From positions 440,931-471,278 of the forward strand of contig BFEA01000722.1 of the NCBI GenBank assembly GCA_003427395.1: a stretch of 30,348 nucleotides of DNA, in the 5' to 3' direction. Positions 8,809-21,269 of the stretch are shown here, piece after piece. The position numbers and the translations under genes were made by a program. The stretch comes from Chara braunii. Taxonomy: Eukaryota; Streptophyta; Charophyceae; Charales; Characeae. Within the stretch, counting starts at the first letter, position 1, and each line of letters opens with the position of its first letter. The notes beneath the pieces were generated by a model that made no database searches, was not told the origin of the DNA, and worked only from the letters and a program-made list of their open reading frames with translations.

Positions 8809-9659
8809 TATATATTCGCAGGGCTATTTGAGTTGACGTCTTGTCTTCTTCTTCCCCTTTGTCTCTTTCTCATCCCCCTTGTCCATGGATGTACGTGTGT
8901 GAGCACAGCCACTTCTCTGCCGTGTGTGTGTGTTGCCGTGCCATTCCAACGTGAGTATGATGATGGATGTACGCAGTCATTCCTGAGTCATGATGAGTTA
9001 GATCTGTCTATTTCAGTCTTCCACTGCATTGTTATTGCTCTTTCTCCTTCGGTCGGCTCTTGTGTGCTCTGCCATGCCTTTCTGACTCTCAGGCATGTGA
9101 CAAAGAGTGAAGGAAAGAGGAGGAAGAAGAAGATGCTCCTCTCATCTCACCTCCATCCTCTCACACCTCATCACCTCCTCTAGTGTCCGATTACTTCCCC
9201 TTATTGCTAGCCTTGTAAAGAGCCCTCCTTTAGCCTCGTACACCTTCTTTCTACCTTGGCACATCATCTGGCCATGGTGGAAAATACAAGCCCTCCTCGG
9301 ATGTTCAAAGGGCAATGCATGCTTGGAGATGAAGATGCAAGTCCACCATAGCCAAAGGTGAGTCTCCTTCCTGGTTCCCACCTCCTTCCTCCTTCCTCCT
9401 CTACTACACCTACATAGCCTACCTAGATGTCCTCCCCCCTCACCTCCATGGACTAGAATCCCGACCGGGCCTCTGTCAAATTCCAGTTATGTCCCTGGGT
9501 CCCACACTACCCCCAATACATCTTGTTGCCAGCTTTTCCATCCTGCCCCTGGCTGTATCCCTATGACTACCTTGTCCCTGTCCGAGGCGCAGCCGCACAA
9601 CACGACCAACAAAGCTAGCACACGGACCCAGACTTGGACTCAGGAAGGCACATGACACA
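8809..9659. other. unassigned pyrimidine-rich stretch
   Basis: Rich in CTCC and CCTCCTT. A donor-like AAAGGTGAGT occurs at about 9354. The composition recalls the LTR U5-like segments elsewhere in the window, but I cannot align it convincingly. No gene seen. Confidence 0.35.
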
Positions 9660-9808
9660 TCAGGAATGAAGTCAGTTGAAGTGAGAATCAAAGGTTTAGG
9701 TTATGGAAAGCCTTCGGCCTTACGTGGTTTACAATTATAACCAAGATTAGCGATGTAACTCCAACGCCACATAACGGATGCTGTCCTCCTAAGAAACGCC
9801 GCGTATAA
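9660..9808 (+). pseudogene. rps11: mitochondrial rps11 3' fragment (NUMT)
   Basis: Ribosomal protein S11 belongs to the small subunit of the mitochondrial ribosome. The fragment reads [20 protein letters not shown] with LRGLQ following, then after a frame change [20 protein letters not shown] ending in KRRV and a stop at 9806-9808. The C-terminal block DVTPxPHNGCRPPKKRRV is diagnostic of bacterial-type S11; one R is C here. The frame break near 9735-9742 looks like a short deletion that removed the expected glycine-rich codons after LQL. The upstream two thirds of the gene are absent. Confidence 0.88.
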
Positions 9809-9949
9809 TATCATGTCATCACTTCTGAGGATTGGCAGAGGCACGGACGAAGGAAGTGCTGGCGAGCCTCTGCTGCATTGATTTGACAAAATCGGCGATT
9901 TGGGTAATCAACGATAAATGGTCTTTGTTTTGATACAAACAAATACAAA

Positions 9950-10063
9950 ATGGCTATGTTAGAAGGTGCAAAATTAAGTGGAGCGGGCTGTGCAACAATC
10001 ACATTAGCTGGATCCGCTGTAGGTATTGGAAACGTGTTTAGTTCTTTGATTCATTCTGTTGCA
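9950..10063 (+). pseudogene. atp9: mitochondrial atp9 5' fragment (NUMT)
   Basis: The frame reads [20 protein letters not shown] and then [18 protein letters not shown]. This is the first half of ATP synthase F0 subunit c, whose usual form starts [21 protein letters not shown], followed by [18 protein letters not shown]. The first helix with its glycine-rich packing motif and the start of the polar loop are present. The true start may be the second ATG (9956). The second helix with the proton-carrying acidic residue is missing: a TGA follows HSVA at once. Substitutions such as IGAGAA to SGAGCA suggest relaxed selection. Confidence 0.9.
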
Positions 10064-10559
10064 TGAAATCCTTCATTAGTGGTAGATCACATACATACAT
10101 AGAAAACACAGCAAATCACAGCAAAACAGGCTCAAACTCGGTATTCCCCGATAAAAAAGACATCATTTTCTCAGACATTCCAGAAATCTCAGGCAGCGAT
10201 TTGTGCGCGCATTGTAGGATTTTCAAAATTGAGCAGAGCAGCATGAGGTGTGCCCCCTCAAGGCACACACATGGTTTTTAAAATCATTGTTTTTCTTTCT
10301 GGTTTTCAAAATTGTGCACATGGTCCCTTTGATCCATTTTCTCACTTTTTATTTTTGCTGTTGGTTTATTTGGTGTCCACTCCATATACTGGTGAGAAGT
10401 CTGGCTTAAAAGGTGTGGGACGTTTGTTATAATGACCATGAAAAAACCCTGAAAATTTAGGGCTCTGTTAACCGGTTCTCCCTGGAAAAGTCGATTTTTC
10501 GAAGTCGCTCCCCAAAATCGAAAGAGTATGCACTTTCAAATAATAGTGTAAGACACATG

Positions 10560-10604
10560 TATGTTCTATTCGAACAGAGGGGTGCTCTATTCAAATAGAA
10601 CATA
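10560..10604. repeat. inverted repeat TATGTTCTATTCGAA
   Basis: The left arm TATGTTCTATTCGAA and the right arm TTCAAATAGAACATA are reverse complements with one mismatch, separated by about 15 bases. It can form a hairpin; function unknown. Confidence 0.75.
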
Positions 10605-10609
10605 TGGGT

Positions 10610-10610
<1 letters not shown>

Positions 10611-10670
<60 letters not shown>
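10611..10670. repeat. (CT)n microsatellite
   Basis: About 30 CT units. Confidence 0.95.
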
Positions 10671-10676
<6 letters not shown>

Positions 10677-11796
10677 GCCTTATGTGGAGGTCTTCTTGGC
10701 GGCTTACTGCGATGGTGGATCTTGGTGGGTGATGGCGATGGCGGATCTTCACTCCAAGCTTGCATGAACGTCCGACTACACTGTTAGAACGTTACGCACA
10801 GCTGGTAGCGGGGTCGGCTCTTTGAATGCTACGTAGAGCCGGGGGGCTCGCTCCACAACTCTCTGCATGCACAATAGACAAAAAATGTGGTGATGCATAC
10901 TTCCATTTTCTAGGCTAAGATTCATTCACATTTTTCACATTTCGTGAGTAGCAGAGAGGGGGGCCCGGTGTCAGGCTCTTGTGTTTTTTTTTTTTTTTAA
11001 TGCATGCCTCGAAGGACAAGCCATATCTTTTCAAAGGTAAAGGCATATACTTATTTTTTTTGGGGGGGGCGTTTTCTGAAGTTGGTGCCCAATATCCATA
11101 GCATAATGCACGTGTGTTGTATATGAATACAATGCACGTCGTCTGTTCTATTCATACACAATGCACTTGCGTTTTGTTCGGGGGAAGACTGTAGCATAAT
11201 ATTCTCCACTAGGGATTTGCGACTGGGATGTACGGTGACTGTTAGCGATCGCTAATGTGCTAACAACACCACCATCACATGATTGCTTACCGCATGCAAC
11301 GCATGTGATTACCTTGGATGATGAACACGCATTTGGACCTCATGGCCAAGAGCCACTCCTCTATAGGAAGGACAATGAGCAACGATATGAAGTCTGTCAA
11401 GCCTCATGGCCACAGCACCCCGAGCTCACACTGCAACAGCACCTAGGGCCTTCTCCTTCGACCAGTGAGTTGGAGCACTTCTCCAAGCTCCCCACCACAT
11501 TGCTCTTTTTTTTCCCAGCTCACTGGGCCCCACCTAGCCATCCTCATTTTCGCCTAGTGTATACCAACTCCCCCATCTTGAGGCACATCGAGGACCTCAC
11601 ATGGATCTATCGGACACATATAGAGACTTGAACACAGGCAAACAACAAGCACACTCAAGACACGGAAATCTCAGCAAATCAAGACTACAATCAGCAATAT
11701 CCAGAAAACCACAGATGTCTCAGACTGGTTCTGTGAATGTCATTGCTCTGATTATTGATGCCCTTTGCTGTTCCAAGCAACAAATAAAGAGAATGA

Positions 11797-14470
<2,674 letters not shown>

Positions 14471-14591
14471 AATGCCGTCCACTCGGGCCCCCAGCCATAA
14501 TGGGGGGGAGCATGCGTGAGTCTCTTATGTATCTCTTATTGACTTGCCGGGGGAAAGGAACCGGGCTGTTGCTCCCCAGAATGGTAGGAGC

Positions 14592-14621
14592 CAGAACCAT
14601 GAGGTTCTGTTTTTTTTTCCA

Positions 14622-14656
<35 letters not shown>

Positions 14657-14661
14657 AACTC
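14592..14661. repeat. T-run, (CA)n and A-run
   Basis: A run of T is followed by CACACA and then about 24 A. It sits inside the putative U3 remnant of the second chromovirus. Confidence 0.9.
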
Positions 14662-14876
14662 ACGCAGCCCTCAGGAAAACATGCAAGGCAAAAACGTGCC
14701 TCACGGCCATAAGGTCGCTCCAAAATGGGGGTTGCATGGCCTGAGGGTCGTGCTGCCCTAAGTCGGGTCCCCCAGCGCCCATGTGGAGGGGCCGTGCATG
14801 CCAAATCCCCCCTCCTCAAAAGCCGAGCTACCTTTAGGGCAAAGCTGTTGATCTGAACGGGGAAACCGAACTTGGG

Positions 14877-15197
14877 TTAGGCAGGAGGGCTGAGCTTGAG
14901 AGGCTGCGTGGGCATGTCATTTCCGCTCATACTGGAAGTCATGTTGGCAGCAGTAGCCTCAAGCTCTGCACGGGTGAGCCAACGATATGTACTCGGATGG
15001 TAATAAGTGCAGTGTACGTTGTACTGCATTGGCTTATTCCTGTACCAGCGGTCCATGATGATATGCAAAACCTCCTGAAAACCATCCATGGAAGGAGGGT
15101 CTTGTGAAATTTGTCCTAAGGAATCTTGCTCAACTGAAATGAAAGGAGCAAGCTTGGATGAATGGAAGACTGGACGTACACGCAAGTGAGGTGGCAC
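14877..15197 (-). pseudogene. chromodomain end of integrase (second gypsy)
   Basis: The frame reads PPHLRVRPVFHSSKLAPF, DPPSMDGFQEVLHIIMDRWY and YRWLTRAELEATA. It is co-linear with PPHLPVHPLFHASKLATY, DPPSMDGHQEIDRVVTHRKY and RWISRADLQASA in the element at 3228-3671. It is therefore the linker and chromodomain of a chromovirus integrase. Upstream, the KLLPIWLRLLPILSAIGNKS segment can be read across a stop in the same direction. Non-functional. Confidence 0.8.
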
Positions 15198-15412
15198 ACT
15201 GAGAACAAAAGGAGGTCCTTACGACTTGTTGCCAATTGCAGACAGAATTGGCAGAAGTCTAAGCCATTTGGTGAGGGCCTAAGCTGAACTCCTCAGCGGG
15301 AACCTAAACGAAGTCACCAGCTCAGAAAGGAGAAGGTATCCGGTGCCGGTTGGCCTACTGCTTCATACGTTGCGAAGCCTTCTGCATTTTGTCTCTGGCC
15401 TTGAGGAGCAGG

Positions 15413-15634
15413 TTATGCACTTGTGTATGGGGGACAGACATCACACTCCTCTGAAGAAGGGATAAGGGAATCTGTGGGAAATCCAGCTGGTTCTGTGCTC
15501 AAGCTTGAAAGGAGACAGGAGACGGCCACAGTTGTGAGAATACTGTCATGGCCAAACCGTTCTCGTAGAAAGGGCCCGATGATATACATCGGAATAGAAG
15601 TGTGGGGCCAAAGCCAATTTGCTAGGGACAGCAA
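15413..15634 (-). pseudogene. integrase N-terminal remnant (second gypsy)
   Basis: The first half reads SLANWLWPHTSIPMYIIGPF and LRERFGHDSILTTV, co-linear with the start of the integrase core in the better-preserved copy (AMDVTGPFPRDRLGHDGILT); the first catalytic Asp is Y or I here. Immediately after this motif the homology stops and the sequence jumps to the integrase C-terminal region, so the central part of the core is deleted. Confidence 0.65.
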
Positions 15635-16099
15635 ATCCTCGCATGGTGCATGGTTGCATGGATTACATCACTTGCAGACTTTATAAGAGTCACAATATCG
15701 TGTGACATCCTTCATCAAGCCTGGACATATGAATTGCTTGCCGGGCAACTGTGTGGTTGGCACTATGGTGGATTGTGAGTCGCGAATCGTGGTACCCGCC
15801 AAGTAGCGCCGTTTGCAGAAGTTGGTCCTGGGGTGCGCAAACTAAGTCTTCGCCCTGCGAATGTAGAAGTAGAAACCCATCTTGGATACAATGGCACTAT
15901 GTTGAAGAAGTTGAAGATGGAAGTTTCTCGTAAATGCCGCGAAAGTCGGGATCGCACTGCTGCTGCTGATCCTTGAAGCATGCCCAATGGGCCAATGCGT
16001 AGGGAGCCAAGGATCCGCAATGTGATGAAAAGGACTGAAATGGACAATGCAAGGTCAGCGTAGCATCAACAAGCAATGTACATTCCGATACATACAAGA

Positions 16100-17295
16100 T
16101 GGCACAAAGTGGTGCAGCGGAAAACTTAAAGAGAAGATCTGATCTGATCTGGACTGACCCGACATCCATCATACATCACACCTGTGAGAGGGGAGGAGGG
16201 ACCGCAATCACAGAAGAAAGGTCCCGCCTTCACACACGTACATGGGGAGATACACGGATGAGAGATGGGGGAAAGGGGCAAGACGAAGGAGCAGGGGCGA
16301 GGGAGTAGACCAAGATCGCAATAGCGAAGTCCCAAAAATAGTCCCTTGCCGAGTGTCCAATCAATGTCTGTCCCAGAAATGTCGAATCAGATCCTGGGCA
16401 ATGTGCCCAGCATAACCTCTGCCTGTATCACCTACTGATAACCTCTCCTACTCTCGTATATGGAGATGAAAATAAGAAGGAGGAGGAAGGAGGAAGAAGA
16501 AGGAGGGAGAGAGAGAGAGATGGAGGAGGAAGAAGAAGGAGACGACGTCCTCCTTGCTATCTCACCTGCAGGTAGCTGTCACCGTACTGACTGTGGTCGT
16601 CATCGTGTGCAGGTACCGCGTGGAGCCCAGCTATGGCGCCAGGTAAGTTCGCCGCTTGCAGGTAAGGCCTCCACCTCCCTCTACCTCCGACGCCTCTACT
16701 CCCTATTCCGAAGTGTAGCGCAAAATAACGCTGCCTCCAACCAGCAGCGTGTCACTCAGAAGTGAGCTACTCGAACTGTCCCTTGCCCAGCCGCTGCCCA
16801 GCTATTTGTAGCGCTGGGCAGGCTGGGCCTACCTGATGCTGGCCTCAGAAAACGGCCCAGCTGGTCTGGGTCCATATCGGACGTCCAGACCACGCTGCTG
16901 ATGCAGCAAGGCACAGAAATGCGCCTGGCCTAAGAACGGCCCGTTCCTGTGCACCTAGCCCAAGGCGTCGCCTTGGGACCTGCAGGACCGAAACGACGTC
17001 TGTTTGGCGCCAAAATGCGCCTGGCCGCGTTTCGGGCCTGTCTCCGGTGTACCCAGTCCCAAGGTCCGGCCTTGGGGCTGCAAGTCCGAAACGGCATCTG
17101 AACAGGCAAAAATAAGACAGCACACACACACAAAAAGGTAAGTAAAACAAAGCCTATCTACCGAGTGTGCTACCTAGGGCCTGGAGGGCCGCCGTGGGCC
17201 TCCAGGGCGCGTGCTGTATGGTACGCGGCCTGGGGGCCCCTCAGCAACCATCGGGCCCCTCAAATGGGGCCCGTGTGCAGGCGCAGCATGTGACA
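16100..17295 (-). repeat. LTR-like block beside the second chromovirus
   Basis: It shares landmarks in order with the 2.1-3.1 kb LTR: AAATAGTCCCTTGCC (16336), GCTATGGCG with nearby CAGGTAAG (16630), and the palindromic TATA-like motif (16798). A terminal TGACA at 17291-17295 matches the expected CA end. It could be the 5' LTR of the deleted chromovirus at 14.5-16.0 kb or the LTR of another, unrelated insertion. Both boundaries are approximate. Confidence 0.5.
16917..17108. repeat. 96-bp tandem duplication in the putative U3
   Basis: AAATGCGCCTGGCC starts both units, at 16917 and 17013, and each continues through a CCCAAGG-x-CGCCTTGG or CCCAAGGTCCGGCCTTGG hairpin to GAAACG. Tandem repeats in U3 commonly act as LTR enhancers; that role is inferred. 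Confidence 0.75.
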
Positions 17296-17878
17296 TCCCC
17301 ATGGAGTGCAAAAGTATGATGGATGGCATGCAAAGATCTGGACGCATGGACAACGCGTCTGAAAGGATTTCACTGTCTGATAATCCTATGTCGCGGTCCT
17401 TATGTCCCAATGGTCCCAGTCCCATGTTCTAAAGCCGAACAGGCAGGCCCAGCAGACGAAATGCCAATTCAGGCTCGTAGGTCGTTAGGAGTCCGAAGTA
17501 GTTAGGAGTCCAGTAGGTGCGGTACTCGATAGGAAAAGTCCAAGTCCCAGTCTAAATTTAGCAGCAGCATCCAAGGAAGGCCCAACAATTTCCGGACCTG
17601 ACACAATTATGGCCGACAGGCCTAGGGAGACCGTTACCCGTCTGGAGCTGATGGGAGATCGTTACCCGACTGGAGCTGAAAGAAGATGACATGTTGCAGC
17701 TGCTAGTTAAGCAGCAACACTACGAGGGCGGCGTACTTGCTTATTGGCATGTTGCAGAAGCGCTCTTGAACACTTGTGTGACAATTCAGTGCAACTGGTG
17801 GGGTGAACTGGCAAAGTCACCATAGCTTGGACTAGCGAGGAGAGGGACAAAGTACCAGCTAGGGTGTGAGCACCGAGC

Positions 17879-17885
<7 letters not shown>
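17296..17885. other. unassigned; contains a 32-bp tandem motif
   Basis: GACCGTTACCCGTCTGGAGC and GATCGTTACCCGACTGGAGC occur 32 bases apart at about 17629 and 17661. No gene recognised. Confidence 0.4.

Positions 17886-17909
<24 letters not shown>
17886..17909. repeat. (GA)n microsatellite outside left arm
   Basis: It mirrors the (CT)n outside the right arm of the inverted repeat. Confidence 0.9.
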
Positions 17910-17929
17910 CGAACAGTGAGAGAGAGTAC

Positions 17930-18800
17930 ATACCGGAGTGTGAGGGCTTAATAGCCGCTGGAACTTCTGTTCAGATACTTGCAACAATTCTGTAATTTCG
18001 AATAATATCTTTGCGTTTTTGCTGGTCTCTGTCTCTTTGCTTTGTTGTGCGATTGTGGTGTGAACTTTGGGGACTTGCGTGATGTGAACAGATTATGGAG
18101 AAGGGAACGATGACAGCCACAATACAAAGTCATTTTCCAATTTCAGAAACCAGAGGGTGGTCATTGGTTTACCAAGGGAGAACTCAGAGAAACTGCTCGG
18201 AGAATAGTCTCTCATTATAAGCAGGCTCAGATATCGCTGGTGTCTCTGAATGTTCTAATTATAAAATTTCCAATATAAAATTCGATTTTATAGTTTAATG
18301 ATAGAAAATGTTTTTCTTCTCATATTGCAGATGATATGGCAACACCAAAAGATAAGAAAAAATGATCCTTGTATTTTAATACAACGATCTATACCATCGA
18401 CTTTTCCATTTTAGAATAGAAATCCCGCCAGACTAAATCCGAGGTCCTTTGAGAAAGCTATGACATTCATCATTTGTTTGAGACACAGATCCCTCTCTGA
18501 GCCTGCTTATAGTGAGAGACTATTCTCGGAGCGGCTTCTTTGAGTTATCCCTTGGTAAGCCAACAACTACCCTCTGGTTCCTGAAATTTGAAACGGACTT
18601 TGTATCGTGGTTGTCATCGTTCCCTTCTCCCTAATCTGTTGACATCATGCAAGTCCTCAAAGTTCACACCACACTCGCACAACAAAGCAAAGAGATAGAG
18701 ATCAGCAGAAACACAAAGATATTATTCCAAATTACAGAATAGTTGCAAGTACCTGGACACGAGTTCCTGCGGCTATGACTTCTAAGCCCTCACACTCTGG
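17930..18800. mobile_element. long inverted-repeat (foldback-like) element
   Basis: Arms of about 310-320 bp are reverse complements with scattered differences: 17930-18240 and 18479-18800. The outer ends pair CCGGAGTGTGAGGGCTTA with TAAGCCCTCACACTCTGG and the inner ends pair TATAAGCAGGCTCAG with CTGAGCCTGCTTATAG. They enclose an AT-rich spacer of about 240 bp. Both arms are bordered outside by GA/CT microsatellite. The layout fits a non-autonomous long-TIR DNA transposon (foldback or MULE-like) or a palindromic duplication. No transposase and no clear target duplication are seen, so the class is open. Transcripts would form a long hairpin. Confidence 0.8.
18241..18478. other. AT-rich spacer of the inverted repeat
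   Basis: Single-copy sequence between the arms with no open frame of note. It could be organellar or random AT-rich DNA; I could not identify it. Confidence 0.5.
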
Positions 18801-18803
18801 TAT

Positions 18804-18805
<2 letters not shown>

Positions 18806-18891
<86 letters not shown>
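18806..18891. repeat. (CT)n followed by (GT)n
   Basis: About 28 CT units (to 18862) then about 14 GT units, running directly into the adapter at 18892. Confidence 0.95.
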
Positions 18892-18896
<5 letters not shown>

Positions 18897-18929
18897 TCTT
18901 ATACACATCTAGATGTGTATAAGAGACAG
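18892..18929. other. Nextera mate-pair junction adapter (assembly artefact)
   Basis: The 38 bases are CTGTCTCTTATACACATCT immediately followed by its reverse complement AGATGTGTATAAGAGACAG, the two Tn5 mosaic ends joined head to head. This is the junction adapter left by Nextera mate-pair circularisation, so it is a laboratory sequence and not part of the genome. Read on the minus strand, it gives the peptide SYTHLDVYKRQ, a known signature of this contamination in translated databases. Flanking sequences may have been joined artificially; (GT)n lies on both sides. Confidence 0.97.
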
Positions 18930-18943
18930 GTGTGTGTGTGTTG

Positions 18944-19300
18944 AATTTTGGTCCTAAGATACACAGGTGGGTACACATCCTACACTCTAATGCCACCACA
19001 CCAGTCCATGGTAGTGGATTACTCGCCCCTGAGATTCATCTCCAGAGATCAGTAAAAGACAGGGGGATCCATTAGCACCTTTTCTCTTTTTGATCATCAT
19101 GGAAGGATTAGGGGCTAATCTCCGTTCTAATCATAGTATCTAGCATCTTTAGATCTTAGGTATTGCAAAGGAGGCAATTGTTATTTTCTCAGACGATCTA
19201 ACTATCATGATGGAGGCATCAACATGTAATTTAAAGGATATCAAATTATTAAATTATTAATGGATCAATTATCTCTAGTATCAGACATGGTGGTCGATTG
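18944..19300 (+). pseudogene. LINE reverse transcriptase palm remnant
   Basis: The RT copies element RNA into the nicked target (target-primed reverse transcription). Visible blocks are NFGPKIHRWVHILHSNA (normally GFGxxFxxWIxxLxxNA), a degraded RSVRQGCPL as RSVKDRGI, and the catalytic box as FSDD (19186-19197) in place of FADD. EASTCNLKDIKLLN follows, as in LINEs, where it precedes the SGLxxNxxKS motif. Several stops and frame changes interrupt it. Confidence 0.8.
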
Positions 19301-19526
19301 GGGGAGCAAAATGCAAGGATGGTGGATTCATTCCAAAAGGGATCGTCCCCCAGAGAGGCCAAGAGTTAAGTGGATGCCACTTGAGGCTCCAATCAGGGTT
19401 GGGGGTAGTGCTCACAGCACAAGGGAAACCTAATACTAATGATGTATGGATCTCTACTCCGGCCCTGAAGAAAATAGAGCAATGGAAAAATGAAAAAATC
19501 GACACGCATCGCTTTTTGGTCGGACA

Positions 19527-20200
19527 CTCCTCATCAACAGTGTGGTGTTAGCCTCTATATGGTATAAATCAGCGATATGGTCGATAAGTAAAGCTCCCTC
19601 ATAGGATTTCAAGCGGCAACTCGTTGCTTTTCTTTGACGAGGAGATAATGAGACCCCTCATATGATCCCTCGAGTGGCTTACCCTCATTCAGGCCAAAGT
19701 GAAAGGGGCAGGGAATTTTGGACCCAACGATACAATATCAAGCAGCGCTTCAATGGTTAAAGCGTCTGATTTTTGTAACTGATCTTGCTCTGGAGCAAAT
19801 TCGTAGATTGGGCCCTCTTTCCACATATGACATTCATCTGCTTACCTTGGTGGGGGATCAATTCTGGTGTATAACTCAAGCACATTCGCATTCTCGTAAG
19901 GGAGGAGAGAGAGGTGATATTAGGAAGGACCTTGTTTTTTATCATTTATGGACAGTCATATTGAAAATATGGTGCAATTTTTCGCTTCCTAACAAATCTC
20001 CCCCTTCTATGTATGAAGAAATACTTAGGCAACCCATTTTTGGAACCGTTGGATCACTGGACCCAATTGGAGGATTTATAGTAGTTCTGATCCACCTTGG
20101 TCCACCTGGGTTAAATATGGTATTGTGAGAATCAAAGATCTATGGAATCCAGTTAGCAAAAAATGGTAATCAGTGGAACAACTTAGGAAAGAGATTAAGT
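19527..20200 (+). pseudogene. LINE post-RT region of ORF2
   Basis: In changing frames the sequence gives LLINSVVLASIWYKSAIW, a degraded FLW-G motif, ILDPTIQYQAALQWLKRLI, PPSMYEEILRQPIFGT with a following DP-G and PPWVKYGIVRIKDLWN. In L1-type ORF2 proteins this thumb and linker region lies between RT and the C-terminal zinc finger. The longest clean stretch is 19718-20128. Pseudogenised. Confidence 0.78.
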
Positions 20201-20610
20201 ATGCGCACAACTTACAGGACAATCTTGCTCAAATTATTTCCTTGTTGCTTTGAAGAAGGGTCCAGTTTTTTTGGAAGCCGACTGGATATGCGATCACCAG
20301 CCTGATGGTACCAAGGTAGTAGGTTAAGTAATAGATATTCACCCAGATGGGGCATGAGTTAATCTTTTTCAGCTCCATAGGGACCATTCTTTTTCACAAG
20401 CACGTCAGGATAATGTCTTTTTTTCCCCTTTTAACTCTCTTTATAGGATCCGAGTACTGTATTGCTCCTCCTCTAAAGGGTTGATGGGTGTATTATTCAA
20501 AGCTCCCTATTCTTGAGCTTCTCTTGGATTCTAAAGATTGCATCTGGAGGACTACTAGAAGATGTAAGCCCCAAAAGCTATTGTCTTTGACAATCAAAGC
20601 ATCCTCTAAA

Positions 20611-21194
20611 GTTTCATTGGGGGCCTTGGCCAAATTGGCCCAGGTTACGGGGTATAAAGCACTTTGGCTCCTCACCGCTTGCTTTCAGCAGCGGCTGGAC
20701 GGCGAAAAGCGGCAGCGGTTGGCTTTTGGGAACCTCGACCGGGATGCGGTTACGAACAGCCACTATCTGACCGCGGCCACCGGTTCCAGCAGGGCACAAG
20801 AACAAGTGTCAATTGGGGATTTCCCTCTACACGGGAAGTGTTTTGGTACCTTAAGTTTTGGTACCTTAAGTTTTGGAGACTGACCTGTTTTGGTGCGCCT
20901 TTAGTTCTTAGAACTCGCATAAATTCTGTCGGATAGGTAGATTTAGTTTTTTATTTATTTTATGCGATTGCCCGAACGACGTGAACCCTACGGTTTCCGA
21001 GCCCGATTTCCCCCTGGTTGGCACGATCGTTCGGTTGGACAAAATTATTTATTTATTTATTTACTCTATGTAGTTTGCGACTGCCCAAGCCGAAACCCTG
21101 AGGTCCTCGAGCCCGAATTTTCCCTTGGTCGGCAAAATCGTTCGGACTGCCGAAAGTTTAATTTTGTTATTTATTTATTTATTTATTTGTTGAT

Positions 21195-21269
<75 letters not shown>

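Larger units (their letters stand above)
9660..10063 (+). other. nuclear mitochondrial insertion carrying rps11 and atp9 ends
   Basis: Two mitochondrial gene ends sit 141 bp apart in the same orientation, the 3' end of rps11 and the 5' end of atp9. Intervening sequence (9809-9949) has no other gene and presumably is the mitochondrial intergenic spacer. Similarity ends sharply after the HSVA codons of atp9. rps11 has a frameshift, so this is a non-functional nuclear copy. Confidence 0.85.
14471..16060 (-). mobile_element. second gypsy chromovirus, heavily deleted, minus strand
   Basis: From right to left it retains a post-RNase H spacer (DPDFRGIYEKL), a GFLLLHSQGEDLVCAPQDQL-like stretch, part of the integrase zinc region, the first integrase motif (IIGPFLRERFGHDSILT), the GPY-type region and a chromodomain. 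It then has a PPT-like tract (14806-14820) and U3-like sequence to the left (GTGCATGCC, compare GTAGTATGCC in the other element). Integrase core motifs two and three are absent, indicating an internal deletion. Gag, protease and RT are missing. It is a different family from the 3.1-7.9 kb element, with corresponding motifs but low identity. Confidence 0.75.
18943..20610 (+). mobile_element. L1-type LINE, 5' segment (truncated, interrupted)
   Basis: Reading left to right with several frame changes, the segment shows RT blocks (NFGPKIHRWVHILHSNATT, LQRSVK, IFSDDLTIMMEAS), then the post-RT region (LLINSVVLASIWYKSAIW, ILDPTIQYQAALQWLKRLI, PPSMYEEILRQPIFGT). This order is that of plant L1-clade ORF2 proteins. 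The RT begins abruptly right after the adapter, so the missing endonuclease and RT start may be an assembly effect. The segment ends at 20610, where a Penelope-like element begins, and homology to the same ORF resumes at 27710. Confidence 0.85.

Noticed and set aside
8809-9659. Possible third chromovirus LTR
   Set aside because: Composition and a GGTGAGT word recall the LTRs, but the ordered landmarks are missing.
16917-17108. CRISPR-like array
   Set aside because: Only two tandem units without spacers, in a eukaryotic LTR context; no other candidate in the window.
18790-18999. Minus-strand frame containing SYTHLDVYKRQ and HTHTHT
   Set aside because: It is the translation of the adapter and dinucleotide repeats, not a protein.
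20488-20883. A 131-codon frame that looks continuous
   Set aside because: It crosses the LINE/Penelope junction at 20611, so it is a chance fusion of two elements.
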